This document shows, one piece after another, positions 40,152-51,479 of a DNA stretch of 64,000 nucleotides. A program made the translations under genes and the position numbers. The notes beneath the pieces are model-generated. The model saw only the letters and a program-made list of their open reading frames with translations, made no database searches and was not told the DNA's origin. Position 1 is the first letter of the stretch. Each line of letters starts with the position of its first letter. Location of the stretch: NCBI RefSeq assembly GCF_000755165.1, contig NC_025874.1:861224-925223 (forward strand). Direction: 5' to 3'. Source of the stretch: Leishmania panamensis (lineage: Eukaryota; Euglenozoa; Kinetoplastea; Trypanosomatida; Trypanosomatidae).

Positions 40152-42095
40152 ATGTCCTCCGTCCACATGGAAAAGTCGTGCCATTTTCCACCGTCCTCGC
40201 AGTCGTCCCTCGCCTCCTCATCTCTGTCTGCGATCCAGAACGAGGGCACCGCATCCGTGACTTCGTTCTCCCCGCCGTCTTCTCCGGCCACTTCCGCTTC
40301 AATGGCAGCACACGGCTCGTCCATCTTCGGCTTTGCGCCGCCTGCTGATACGAAGGGCGTCCAGGAGGTTCCGCTTTCTCTGTCGGCCTTTGAGCGGCGC
40401 ACAAACGCCTTGGAGGAGGAGCGGCTGCACTATGCGCAGTTGGGCCAGCGTGCGGCAGATGCCTTTGAGGAGCACCGCCGCGAGCTCACACAGCTGGTGC
40501 AGAAGGAGCGGGCCATTCGCAGCCACCGTGAGGATGCGCTGCGGGCTCAGCTACAGGAGACACTTCAAGCGAATCGAGAGCTGATGGCGCGCGTCGCTGA
40601 GCAGCGTCAACGGCACGAGAAAGCGTGGTTTGCAGAGCTGCAGGGGCATCGCGGCAACAACACACGTCAAGGCGAGTTGGAGTCGACGTTGTGGCAGCTG
40701 CATGAGGAGTGGCTAGAGCTGCGGCGGGGCGTGGCGGAGGTGGAGGCTTCGCATGAGGAACATCGCCGAAGCCTTGCCATCTGCTTGCGTGATCAAGAGT
40801 GCCTGAGGAATAGGGTGCGCTCCCTGCAGGATGGCCTGTGGGGCGCTGAGGCGAAGGCTGCGGTAGCGGAACAGCATGGGGAGGAGGTCGTTGAAGATCG
40901 GCGAGGGCAAATGGGCTCAGTGGCAGCGCAGGTCAAGAGCGTCGACGAGAGTTTGGTGGAAAAGCCGCCCTTGCGCACATACGCTGCAGGGCCACTGCAA
41001 CTCACGCGGCAGCCACGCTGCTCGCACTGCGACGTGCCACCCAAAGTGTGGGGCGGGTCGTCGCCCACGCGTTGTGCGCCGCGTCGCCATTTTGTGCCGA
41101 CTGGGCCGTGGGATGCCAGCAGCCCCTGTCGCGCCTCCTCGCCCTGCACCCACAACGTGGAGGCGATGGTGGCGACTATCGAGCGTGATAACTACCTGCG
41201 GCCTCGGTTGTACTACCACCGTGTGGGGTGTGGGCCGACTGGCATGGCCGGCGTCCCCGTAGCGGCAGCCTCAGCGTACCGGCAGCACCGCAGCGACGTT
41301 AGCGCGTCGCGACCACCACCGCCACCTCCAGGTGCGTGCACCTCACCTTTCTACTGCGCATCGGCGACGACTCCACGGCATGGTTACCACCGCCACCTGC
41401 AAAGCGGTCAACACTCTCCCGGGTTGTCGTCGTCATCGACCTCGTCCGGCACCTCCACCTCCTACCCATACACGACAACGGAGCCTTCGTCATCATCTTG
41501 CTCGTGTCAATGCTGTGGACACGTTCATGCAAGCTCCACAGCAAGCGGGGGCACGCATTCGCCATCCGTGCAGCATCGTGACGAGCACCAGCGCGCGGCC
41601 TCGCCCCGCCGGTCACGGCGCCACTGTTTTTCGCTACGAGCGCGAGGCGAGAGGGCCACAGCGGACACTCAGGCGAGCGCTGGCGTGCGCATGCCTTTTC
41701 ATCCAAGTGAGTCCACTACTGCACCGGGTACCTTCCAAGCCCTTTCTCATGTACCATTACCACCACCACCGCCGGCAGCGGATGGCCTGCACGGGGTCGC
41801 GCTGAATGCCACTTGCCGTGCTCTCATCACTGATCTGGCCGATATGCGGGCCGAGTACCGACACTGCCAGCGCCAGCTGCGCGACCCGCATGGTGACTCT
41901 GTGGCAGCGAGTCAAGAGATGCGCCGCCTAATGCACGAGATAGACGGCAAAGCCGACCAGATACGTGCTCTACGGCTGGAGCAGGGGCGCCACAACGACG
42001 CGCTGCGAGTACGAGATGTGCTGCGGGAGGTTATGACAGAGAACCGCTACTGCGAGGCTGTATACAGCGACCTGATGGACCTGATACGCACCTAA
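40152..42095 (+). CDS. Coiled-coil protein, possible CEP57-like, 647 aa
   Basis: After a Ser/Pro-rich leader, residues about 75-265 are a coiled coil rich in Glu, Gln, Arg and Leu (FERRTNALEEERLHYAQL onward). The middle (about 290-530) is low in complexity with poly-Ser, poly-Pro and several Cys-x2-Cys-like pairs. A second conserved helical part closes the protein (about 560-647): ITDLADMRAEYRHCQRQL, then MRRLMHEIDGKADQIRALRLEQ. By eye this tail resembles the microtubule-binding coiled coil of CEP57-family centrosomal proteins, which have a similar two-coil layout. The resemblance is weak and could reflect generic coiled-coil composition. There is no membrane segment or catalytic motif. The start is the first ATG in frame, after the acceptor at 40103; the longer frame begins with a non-ATG codon. 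Confidence 0.75.
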   Translation: MSSVHMEKSCHFPPSSQSSLASSSLSAIQNEGTASVTSFSPPSSPATSASMAAHGSSIFGFAPPADTKGVQEVPLSLSAFERRTNALEEERLHYAQLGQRAADAFEEHRRELTQLVQKERAIRSHREDALRAQLQETLQANRELMARVAEQRQRHEKAWFAELQGHRGNNTRQGELESTLWQLHEEWLELRRGVAEVEASHEEHRRSLAICLRDQECLRNRVRSLQDGLWGAEAKAAVAEQHGEEVVEDRRGQMGSVAAQVKSVDESLVEKPPLRTYAAGPLQLTRQPRCSHCDVPPKVWGGSSPTRCAPRRHFVPTGPWDASSPCRASSPCTHNVEAMVATIERDNYLRPRLYYHRVGCGPTGMAGVPVAAASAYRQHRSDVSASRPPPPPPGACTSPFYCASATTPRHGYHRHLQSGQHSPGLSSSSTSSGTSTSYPYTTTEPSSSSCSCQCCGHVHASSTASGGTHSPSVQHRDEHQRAASPRRSRRHCFSLRARGERATADTQASAGVRMPFHPSESTTAPGTFQALSHVPLPPPPPAADGLHGVALNATCRALITDLADMRAEYRHCQRQLRDPHGDSVAASQEMRRLMHEIDGKADQIRALRLEQGRHNDALRVRDVLREVMTENRYCEAVYSDLMDLIRT

Positions 42096-42875
42096 AAGGA
42101 CCGTCTGTGAGAGGGGATCATCTGGGGGAGTAGGGCATTCATCTGCTACTCCTCTCCTTATTTGTAGCTCTCACGCGTTGCTCACCCCGCAACTCACGCA
42201 CAGTCGCACACGTGCAGGCAGAAGCATAGAGCAGCAAGCGAGACATTGCCCGCAGCACGGTAGCAGCTGCGGCGGGGGTCATCGTATCATAGGGAGAGGG
42301 AGCGCAAGAGACAATACTCATCATCAAACACTTCCTTGGCATCTACCTGCGCTAGGGCAGCGGCACCCTGCACACAGGCACCTACGCCGTCGACGAGTAC
42401 ATTAACCATACAAGGCGCTTGCCCTGTTTCGCTATGCGTATCGTTTCTTCTTTCCTTTCCGCTTCGTTCAAGGGTACAGCTGCATCGTCGCTGGCGGCAC
42501 CACCACATAGAGAAAGGGGTGTACACACACACCATATGCAAGAGACACGACGCTTTCCTTAGGAGAGCGAGCGAGCGAGAGAGAACGATGATCACGATCA
42601 ACGCCATAACGCTCACGCTTTCTGTCCCGACGGTGCGTGCGTGTGCTCCACCTATTCTCCATGACCACTCCAGGGCTGTCCGTGTCTCCACTCAGGTGCC
42701 ACCGTGTCCCTCTCTCCGCTCCCCCGCACCCGTGCTCTTCCATTGCTCATGTTTCCACATCTACACAAGCGAATGCACTTACTCATCCTCCCACTTTACT
42801 CTCCTTCTTGCTGTTGTTCCCGCTGGAACCGGCCTCCACTTGAGTACCACTTTATACCTCCCCTTCTCTCTCTCT

Positions 42876-42917
<42 letters not shown>

Positions 42918-43194
42918 ACGTTTCATGAACTCGTCATTCTCCACTGCATACGACAGGGACTAGTCAGGATCACATCCGCCTCATACAGTCTACGTGTACG
43001 CGCACGAGCAGGACAGGAGCAGAAAAGACACGTGTGAGCGTTTTGTTTTCTACCCCTTCGCCCCCCTCACACCATTCTGCCTATCAGAGGCTCTCGTGTG
43101 CGCGTACCGGTGCCTTCGCGGTGTAAAATTGCTCTTGGGTGCTACAAGGAAGGCCCAAACCACCCCCACACGGAAGTGTTCTGACGCAGCCACA
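42096..43194 (+). other. Intergenic region, coiled-coil gene to eIF3e
   Basis: No gene. The main feature is a composite (CT)n(GT)17 microsatellite at 42864-42913. The eIF3e frame is open upstream to 42994 but has no family similarity there. Confidence 0.65.
42864..42913 (+). repeat. Composite (CT)n-(GT)17 microsatellite
   Basis: A CT repeat passes directly into 17 GT units. It is the longest dinucleotide repeat I noticed in the window. Confidence 0.9.
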
Positions 43195-44412
43195 ATGGAC
43201 ATGCTAATGAAGCTGCTGCCCTACATGGATAAACACCTTGCCCTGGGTCTGCTGAACCACTACGCGCAGAACGGCGAGGATGTGCAAGATTCTATGATAA
43301 AGCTGATCGAGACGACCGGGCTGAATGCTGATGGCAGCATCAAGGCAGAGACGGAGGAGATGATGGCCAAAGCGACCGCGGCCGCCCAACCGGCGCTGAA
43401 GGAGTTCTTCGACCCATCTGAGGACGACCACTCCACGTACCAGTTTAAGCTTACTGAGACCGAGATAGGCGAGCGTCGTACGCAGGGTGAGCTGTCGCAT
43501 GAGTTCCTTTCCGAGAAAAAGGGCATCACGGCGGCGGTCATGAATGCTGTGTACAGACTTGCATACCTCTACTACGACACTGGTGCCTACGGCGACGCCT
43601 CAGAGCTGCTGGCGCTGTGCCAGTGTGTGAGTGGCTACGACAGCCTCCGCTCAGATACGATTTTGTGGGGTAAGCTGATGAGTGACATCGGGGCTGTCAA
43701 CTGGCAGTCGGCAATGCGTATCGCGGAGGAGATTCGGCGCCTGCACAACGCCAGCGAGGAGGACCTCTTCGGTGCCCCGAACACCACCACGGTACGTGCG
43801 CGCGTGTGGTTGCTGCACTGGGTGCTCTTCCCGTTCTTCAAGGGCGGTCTGCAGTACTCGTTGCAGCTGCTGTACTTTATCTTCGATCACCGCCACGATC
43901 AGACGTACCGCAAGACCGTTGAGACGGTATGCCCGCACTACCTACGGTACATCTGCGCGGCTGTCCTCCTGCACCGGAGTCGTTACAGCAACTTTGTTAG
44001 TGCCGCAGAGCTGGTGGAGTCCATCTACGAGTACTCGGACGCCATTACCCAGCTGGTGAACCTCATTCAGAAGGCGTCCTTCGAGGACGCCATAGCGCTG
44101 CTGCCCGAGGTGCGGCGTGTGATCAGGGAGGACTACTTCCTTGCCGACTACGAGGACGAGCTCATTGAGAACGCAAAGCGCATGATCTTCAGCAAGTACA
44201 TGTCACTGCACTCCGTTGTCTCCATCTCCTACGTGGCGGAGCAGCTGGACATGTCCAAGGCGGATGCCGAGGTATGGTTGGTCAACCTTATCAGCGAGTC
44301 CGTGAAGCACCGCGCGAAGATCGACTCAGTGAACGAGCAGCTGAACGTGGAGCCGCAGACGCGTTCGCTGGAGTCGCTCATCTACGACAAGCTGGACGCC
44401 GTTCTACGTTAA
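43195..44412 (+). CDS. EIF3E: Eukaryotic translation initiation factor 3 subunit E (eIF3e/INT6)
   Basis: 405 aa starting MDMLMKLLPYMDKHLALGLL, in line with the eIF3e N-terminus (DLTxxxxxxLDRHLxFPLLE). Middle blocks include YRLAYLYYDTGAYGDASELL and an RTVETVCPHYLRYICAAV-like stretch. The C-terminal PCI domain ends with EDELIENAKRMIFSKYMSLHSVVSISYVAEQLDMSKADAEVWLVNLI, the winged-helix half. eIF3e is a scaffold subunit of eIF3, which recruits the 43S complex to mRNA. Length and order agree with the family. The ATG is preferred because upstream residues show no similarity. Confidence 0.93.
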   Translation: MDMLMKLLPYMDKHLALGLLNHYAQNGEDVQDSMIKLIETTGLNADGSIKAETEEMMAKATAAAQPALKEFFDPSEDDHSTYQFKLTETEIGERRTQGELSHEFLSEKKGITAAVMNAVYRLAYLYYDTGAYGDASELLALCQCVSGYDSLRSDTILWGKLMSDIGAVNWQSAMRIAEEIRRLHNASEEDLFGAPNTTTVRARVWLLHWVLFPFFKGGLQYSLQLLYFIFDHRHDQTYRKTVETVCPHYLRYICAAVLLHRSRYSNFVSAAELVESIYEYSDAITQLVNLIQKASFEDAIALLPEVRRVIREDYFLADYEDELIENAKRMIFSKYMSLHSVVSISYVAEQLDMSKADAEVWLVNLISESVKHRAKIDSVNEQLNVEPQTRSLESLIYDKLDAVLR

Positions 44413-47400
44413 ACCGGCGGCCCCATCTTTTTTTTTTCGGTTTATTTGCTTCTCCCTCTTCCCGGTCTCTGCGGGGCGCCGGCGTGCACTTCCACGCTGT
44501 ACATTTTCGCAGGGACACGCGCATACATCGTCCTGTGCACCACGACTAGGCACCAGAATCGGCTGTGGGCGGAGCACCCTCCTCTCCCTCCCCCGAGATG
44601 CCTGGCCAAGCGAGGTGTGCCCTCCCACCCATCCACACCTCTTCCCTTCTTCATTCCCGCCGCCATGTCTTTCTTCTCTACCTCCCCTCTCTTTGCGTGT
44701 ATTTGCGCTGGTGGCGCCGCGGATCGCTCGCGCACTCGTGGCTAGGGAGGTGGATGATGGGGACAGGAGGAAAGGGGTGGATGGATACGTGAGGGGCGAG
44801 CGCGTGAGAGAGGCAATAAGAATGCCCCTTTCACTAGTTGTCGCGTGAATCGACACGCACGTGTGGCGCTTTAAGGGGTAAAAAACAAATGTGCGTTTGC
44901 GTGCGCGCATGTGTGCTTGGGTGTGCATCTTTGATGAGCATCTGAGTTGGTCTTGTTCGTTGTTGTCTTGTGCCCGTGGGTGCATGTGTGGGTCATTCTT
45001 GCGTGTACTTTTTCTTCCCCTCACACTAACCGTCAAGCAATCAGCAAGCCCCACACACGCATCACAGCATTTCTGCGGTGATGAATTTGTAACTTAAGAA
45101 CGTAACAAGCGAGGAGCGCAAAGAAGCCAGAAAAGGGGTGGGGGAGCGCGAAGGGCTCTCTTTTTGGTGTTGGTGTTGTGGGCGTCTGCAGGTCTGCGCA
45201 CATTTCTCTTCTTTTCTTCTTTTTTTTGGTGCCGTTTTGCCCCCGACCATAATCGATGCATGGGCGCGCGTCTGGTCGCGACAAGAAGGCAGACTGGGCG
45301 GTGAGACTGGGCGGAAAGGACAGCTGCCCGCCGTTCCAGTCGTGCACGTTCGCTCTCTTCCTATCTGAGCCTGTTTGGGGAAGGAGAGCGATCAGAGTTG
45401 GTGAGGAGGAGCAGGGTGGGATGTACAGCTGGATCAGCTGCTTGCCACCTTCTGTTCCGCCCTTTTTGCTGATGAATGTGTGTCTGTGTGAGTGCGCGTT
45501 GTTTTGTTTTATTTTACTTGTTTCTCTTCGTCTGTCTCTTTCCATTCTCGTTGTGATAACTAAAGGCACGATGTGTGTGCGTGTGTGTGCGTCAGATGTG
45601 TGCCCACTACTTGACGAAAGAGGGGTCAGTGCACTGCACAGGTATGCGCCCACGCCCGCACACATACGCGCCCGCATACACGTACACACACACACCCATG
45701 CGCGGAGGAAAACGAAAGTCATCTCAGCACGAAAAGAGACAACAACAACAAGAGCGGCTCAACACGGACACATGCATGGTTGAGATGCATGAGAGGTGGC
45801 CTAGAGTGTGAGTCGCTTTAGCGGCTACCATCGTTGATGCACTCAGCTCACTAGGAATGCCATGACAGCAGCGGGGAGGGGGAGGGGGAGTGAAGCAGAT
45901 GCAAGCCGCAGAGGCGGGCGAACATTGAGCGCTCTGGGACTGCGCTACCCCGTCTCTGTTTTTTATTATATTTTTCTTTTCGTCTGCTCCCAATCGCCCC
46001 CCGCCTTCGCACCTCAAACCCCCTTTTCTTTTCTCTGTTGTGTGTCTCATCTCCACATGGGTATACGCGCGTGTGTATGTGTTGTCGGCACTGCAAGGCG
46101 CGCAACTGCTGGCTCCTTCCCATCACGCTTGCGTCAGCTTTTTCCTCAGGCTTTTCTCCATTTCTTCACTTTGCTCTCTTCTTCCCCCTTTCCTTTACCC
46201 CCTTCCTCCTCTCCCCCTCTCTTTCTCCGCGGCACCATCACGATGGCCTTCACACACACACGCACACGCACACACACAAACACCCACGCATAACTATGCG
46301 AACTGTCTGAACTTCCTCTCCTTCTTTCAAGTCCTCTGTTTTGTGGATGTGGGGAAGCGTTACACCGAATGAATTGTGCGCATCCGCTCCCTCTGTTGCC
46401 CATCCCCACCCTCTTCTCGTTGGATTTCTTTGCGGTGGTCGTTTACCAAAGTGGGAGCACATACACAGCCGCAGAGATACGCCCACACGTCCATCCGAAA
46501 AGTCCACCACGAAGTCAATTATAGCCTATTTAGCCTTTGGGCAATTCTGTAAGCGAAATCACTCACTGTTGCTGTACTGTGCCCCTAGTTGTTTCTGTTG
46601 TGTGGTGCCGCGCCAGCCATCATTGTCGAGATTATTTTTTGTAGAGTGGTCACCTTCACACAGATCGTCTCATCGAGCCACGTACCTCTACCCCAGCACG
46701 CCTCGTCATCGTGGCCCCCCTTTCCTGCAGAGACACAGCGAGGCAGAGAAGCGAACACCCCCTCCTTATCCTTTTACTCGCACTCGTCTCTCCCTTCGTG
46801 TGTGTACGTGTGTGACTCTCTCTCTCTCTCTCTTTCGTTGTATGCTTTCTAATTCTCGCTCGCACTTGTGAGGTTTCGCATGCACGCCGATCCTCAGCGA
46901 CACCCACACACTTCCACACCAACGCAAACGTTTTTCACCTTTTCTTTCTGCCCCCCTATACTATTTACTTCTCTTTGTTGCTCTTGTCTCTACCTTACCC
47001 CATCTCCCCCCCTCCCCCTCCCTTCTTGTATTACCCGCACTCTCACCCCTCACCTCGCTCTGCACGCAGTCACACACACCCACACCCACACCCACACGTT
47101 CGAAAAGCTTCCACCTTTCGCTTTGCCTCTCTTGCTTGGAGTGTCTACAATTCGCTCTTGTCTTTGTTGGTTGTATCTGCTTGTCTATCTCTCTCGTCAC
47201 TATCACTGTTGTGTGCTCCCACTCTTCTCTCCTTTAGTGCCCCACCGAGCCTAGAGGTGCGTCTGTAACTTGTGGATCTCTTCCCCCTCCTTGTTCTTAG
47301 CAGACCTACTGGGACACGTGCAAGGCGCACTGCAAAAGTGAAGCGCTCAGCGCACGTACATACACAAAGCTTCGTCACTGGAGAGGGAGGGAAGCAGCGA

Positions 47401-47586
47401 ACCGTAGTGTGTCTTCTCGAGTGAGATCAGCGCGAGCAGGCTGTTAGGCGAGAGAGCAGTTGATTCACCCACCTACCCAGGCAGCACAAGAGAAACGAAC
47501 ACACACACACACACACACACACACGACATTCGCTTTTGCGCTTCTTTCCCTCGGCCTTTTAAACATTTTTTTGCTCGCTCGAGCGA
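44413..47586 (+). other. Intergenic region, eIF3e to 951-aa gene
   Basis: 3.2 kb without a supported gene. It is rich in CA/GT repeats (45590, 45680, 46245-46280, 47070-47095, 47500-47524) and pyrimidine tracts. A small inverted repeat CATGCAT/ATGCATG lies near 45772-45793. No long frame has coding character. Confidence 0.65.
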
Positions 47587-50442
47587 ATGAGCCGCGCGTC
47601 TTCGGTGCAGCGACGACCACATTCGTCGGCGCCGGGTGAGGTGAGTAGTGCCGGTGCACCCGTACGCTCAAATGCGCGTTATGAGCCAGCTCGCCGTAGG
47701 GCGTCCGCATACTCGTCCTGGGCGGCATATTTCCCGACGCAAGCGAGTTTGTTTCGCGACTCGTACGGCTTTTCTTTGGCCTGCACTGCAGTGTCGAGAG
47801 GGCGCCACTATCCGCCGTCGCACGGAGGGCTTCATGCCAACGCGAGCGGCGGAGGCCGAGGCGTCGGCTCGCACCACCACGATGTAACACGTAGCCCCGG
47901 TGTCGGGCGGCCGCCTCCGCCTCCACGACGTGCAGTCACGGCAGGAGCACCCGCGGTACGATCTCCCGCGGGGAATGGCAGCGGCGCCGCGGACGCGATT
48001 GCGTTTCAGTACTACTCACAGCAGCGCCAGAGGCGAGGGCATCTGCGTTCTGCGTCTTCCCTCCACGAGTTTGAGACGACTGCCACGCCAGTGCACTGGC
48101 AGCCATTTACGTCGAGCGGCGGTGGCCTCTCCGCACCTGCAAGACCGGCTGGTGGGAGCGCTGGAGCTTCGTCTCCCCTGCTGGTCTCTCACTTTCCCAG
48201 CTGCCCCCCTCTGCACATTTGTGACGAGGACCTCCGAGCTCGCCTGTATCATCACCCCTCAGCGCTGCCGTCACCTACCGAGCACAAGAACGCCATTCGT
48301 GACACGTCGACCTCGCTGGCTTCTCTCACACCATCAATGGAGGGGGGCAGCTGGCCTGTGCAGCTCTCTCTTTCTCAGTACCAGCAATACGAGGGGCTGG
48401 TGCGGCTGCTGGCACAGCTCCCGGCAGCACAGGCGCACCGCGTCCTCCTCGCCGCGATCCACCAGTACGAGGCACAGCGCTTGCTCCAGTACTACGGTGG
48501 CCTGCATGCGCTGTCTGAGGCTGAGGGAGCCCCGTGCACTGAACCCCGAAGCGCAGCAGCATCATCGCTGGCGTCGCCCTCCGGAAAGATGCCATCGGGA
48601 AGGCGGCAAGACGACGGCCGTTCCGCTCTCTTTGAGGCACTGCAAACTCGTCTCCATGACATGCAACGCGCCGACTTGGCTGCACAGGCGCTCTCGCCTT
48701 TCACTGTGGCAGCCAGACACCGGCAGAGGCGTGGCGGCAGCGGAACTGGTGGACCGGCGAGTGAGCAGTTGCATGTCAACCACTTTATCACGGCCAGCCC
48801 GCCCACAGTTCCTCCCACCACAGCGGCGCGGCGCCCGCAGCTGGCACGTCACCATACACCACAAGACAGCCCAAGAAGGCAGCGTTCTGCAGCAAGCGAG
48901 CAGTGCTCCGGCTCCGGCGCTGCCTGCGCACCGCGCCAGCTCCGCAGTCGCGTTCTAGCGAGTCGCGTTGCCAAGCCGCGCACCCGCAGGGCCGAGCAGG
49001 AGGGGCGTAGGAATCGCAGTGGCGCTGTGCCTTGTGATGCGCCGGGCTCACCGCAGTGCCACTCTACACCGGCGCCACAGCAAGACTTCATGCAGACGAT
49101 TAAGCCCCCGCATCGCCATGGGTTGGCTGGAGCATTGCAGATGGCTTCCTGGGCCGCTGCGGAGGCATTACCTGCTGCTCATGACCACGATTCCCGTGAG
49201 CGCGGTGCTACATCACCAGCTACACAGAGAGTAGCAGTTGCAGGGTTGGTTAAGGCAGCGGGAGAGGAGGACCCACACAGGCCCGTATTGACGGAGGAGC
49301 GCAGCGACGGCATGTTGTCACCACCTGCGCTCGCTTTCACGACGACGAGCATTACCGTCAAGGCGGAGCTCAACGCCAACATTGATTGGCCCCTCACTGC
49401 AGGCGCCACTCTCTCTCCTGGGGCTGCCGCCGCAAGGCGCGTATACTGGGAGCAACAGCAGAGAGAAATGCAGCAGCAGCAGCGTCCTTCATCTCGCTCA
49501 AGAGTGAGCGGAGAGGGGGATGGGGGCGAGGTGGCGGAGGGGTCGGAGCTCTTGTCGGACATTGCGCGTCGTTCGCATGTCACACATGACGAGAGCGACG
49601 CGGTCTGCCGTTATCCGGGAAGCAGCCCAATAGATCGCTATGGGACCATCTCTGGCAAGCCCGGCGCGCTCTCGCCAGGCAGCATCTCCCTCGAAGACTC
49701 GGTGCAACGAAGCGAGGTGCTGCCTCTTGCCTGTGTGCCTGCCGTCACCCCCGGCGCTCCAGGGCCGCAGCTGGGCGGCACCGCTGTGCCCGGTGCGGCC
49801 CCCTCACCCCTGCCGGGCATTCCAGCTGTCCCAGAGCCCCCGCCGCCACAGATCCCTGGCGTGCTTCTGCCCCCGCGAGTGACGACGGTGATGACGCCAC
49901 TGCTAGAGAGGGCCAACTGCGCGCCGGCGGCGATGGTGGACTCAGCAGGCGCGTCAGCAGTCTTCATAACAGACTTCAATGGCGCATCGATACCAACGCT
50001 GTTGTCTCCCAAGACGAGGTTACCCGATCGTGAGAGGGACGACAGCGTCGGTACCCCTGCTCAGCCATCATCCAACGGCGGCGCATTCTTGGCGAAAGTT
50101 GACCACGCTAGTGCGGCGGTGGATGTCTCCTCGGGGCTGTACGGGCAGAGTCGATACGACGAGAGTAGCAGCGGTGCTGGCCACGCCACACTACCATTGC
50201 AAAGTAAACTGCCGGAGGGGCCCGATGCGCAGCACCTTCTCTCATCTCCGCCTGAGGGTGAAGAGGACGCCATCACTGCTTCCTCCATCAGCTCAGAGCC
50301 TCTCTCGCAAGAACAAGCTGCAGATGACAACTACGATGGCGTGACAGGGCTGGCGGCTCACACTGCCAGTAGGCCAGCAGCTGCAGAGTCCCAAACGATC
50401 AACGAATCGGCCGACGAGTTCAAGCTTCCCTGGGAGATTTAG
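47587..50442 (+). CDS. Unrecognised low-complexity protein, 951 aa
   Basis: A single long frame from ATG to TAG. It is rich in Ser, Ala, Pro, Gly, Arg and His, with no signal peptide, membrane segment or catalytic motif that I recognise. A more ordered helical stretch lies near residues 255-310 (LSLSQYQQYEGLVRLLAQLPAAQAHRVLLAAIHQYEAQRLLQ, given here as seen in two parts: LSLSQYQQYEGLVRLL and HRVLLAAIHQYEAQRLL). A proline-rich region near 715-770 (PGAPGPQLGG, PEPPPPQIPG) could bind SH3- or WW-like partners. The end is acidic (INESADEFKLPWEI). Its length over 2.8 kb without stops and its GC-rich third positions argue that it is real. No function is proposed. Confidence 0.75.
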   Translation: MSRASSVQRRPHSSAPGEVSSAGAPVRSNARYEPARRRASAYSSWAAYFPTQASLFRDSYGFSLACTAVSRGRHYPPSHGGLHANASGGGRGVGSHHHDVTRSPGVGRPPPPPRRAVTAGAPAVRSPAGNGSGAADAIAFQYYSQQRQRRGHLRSASSLHEFETTATPVHWQPFTSSGGGLSAPARPAGGSAGASSPLLVSHFPSCPPLHICDEDLRARLYHHPSALPSPTEHKNAIRDTSTSLASLTPSMEGGSWPVQLSLSQYQQYEGLVRLLAQLPAAQAHRVLLAAIHQYEAQRLLQYYGGLHALSEAEGAPCTEPRSAAASSLASPSGKMPSGRRQDDGRSALFEALQTRLHDMQRADLAAQALSPFTVAARHRQRRGGSGTGGPASEQLHVNHFITASPPTVPPTTAARRPQLARHHTPQDSPRRQRSAASEQCSGSGAACAPRQLRSRVLASRVAKPRTRRAEQEGRRNRSGAVPCDAPGSPQCHSTPAPQQDFMQTIKPPHRHGLAGALQMASWAAAEALPAAHDHDSRERGATSPATQRVAVAGLVKAAGEEDPHRPVLTEERSDGMLSPPALAFTTTSITVKAELNANIDWPLTAGATLSPGAAAARRVYWEQQQREMQQQQRPSSRSRVSGEGDGGEVAEGSELLSDIARRSHVTHDESDAVCRYPGSSPIDRYGTISGKPGALSPGSISLEDSVQRSEVLPLACVPAVTPGAPGPQLGGTAVPGAAPSPLPGIPAVPEPPPPQIPGVLLPPRVTTVMTPLLERANCAPAAMVDSAGASAVFITDFNGASIPTLLSPKTRLPDRERDDSVGTPAQPSSNGGAFLAKVDHASAAVDVSSGLYGQSRYDESSSGAGHATLPLQSKLPEGPDAQHLLSSPPEGEEDAITASSISSEPLSQEQAADDNYDGVTGLAAHTASRPAAAESQTINESADEFKLPWEI

Positions 50443-51479
50443 CTTCTCACCCATCTCCAGCACATCCCTGCCATCGTCGTCGGCGCTGTTTTATTAGCAC
50501 TTCTCACCCTTTTGCAATCATGCCGCCATCAGAGAGCAGCGGTGCCCGTGTTCTCAGAACCCACTGACTTACCACTAACGCTTCCTTGATAGTATTTGGA
50601 GACGCAGCTCGCAGCGGACGACTCGGCGCATTCGTGGCCATCGCTCTCCCACCTCTAGACCCTCGTGCCTTTTCCTTGAGCACTACCTGGCTGAGCAGCA
50701 GTACGATGCCATCGCTCTCACCACACCTTTTTTCCTATCATCGACACTCACACAGCCACCGAACACGTTGTAGGATGCTGCAGAGCGGAGCGCAAAACCT
50801 GCACTTCCACCTTGGCAGGCTCACCTGCACCGCCGCCCCGGCCATTTGCTTCGATCTCCCAATCTCCTTCCACCTACACACAAAGCGAGGACACCAACAT
50901 GAGCCGACGGCATCTCCCCTCCCCCAAATGAGTCCGAGCTCGCCTAAAAGCTCCTCGCATGGGCAGGGGCGGTTAAGGACGGTTACGCACAGCTTCATGT
51001 ACTCTCTTTCTCTCTCTCCAGAAAGGTAAGGGTAACAGCGGCAGGGCAAGGAAAGGGATGTGGTTGATTTCCTCTTGCCTTAATAGCCTCATCTCGACCC
51101 CCACCTAACCTACTGTGAGCACGCGTTCGAGAAGTCTAAAGCTAAACGGCTTCTCTGGCTGCCGTGCCAGCGTTGCTGCTGCTGGCGGCGCCGTTGTGTT
51201 GCACCCTCCTTTCCTCCTCTCCGCACCCTGGCGTAACCCTCGGCCTTTCCGCACCCCTGCGCTCTGCCGTGACTGCTGTCTTGGTGATGTGCCGCAGTGG
51301 ATACCTATCATAGGCCACACACGTTTGCGTCCCCTCACACAACTATGCAACCACATCTCACAACTGCAATAAATTTTATCACAACCACCGATGTTGCTCT
51401 TACTACACGGCTTCTTCCGCTACGTGCAGGGGTGCACTGTGGTGGACAGGATACTGGCTGATCCCGGTGGCGCCTGATC
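50443..51479 (+). other. Intergenic region upstream of the LRR pseudogene
   Basis: No gene is seen. It is mixed-composition DNA with short pyrimidine tracts. Confidence 0.6.
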
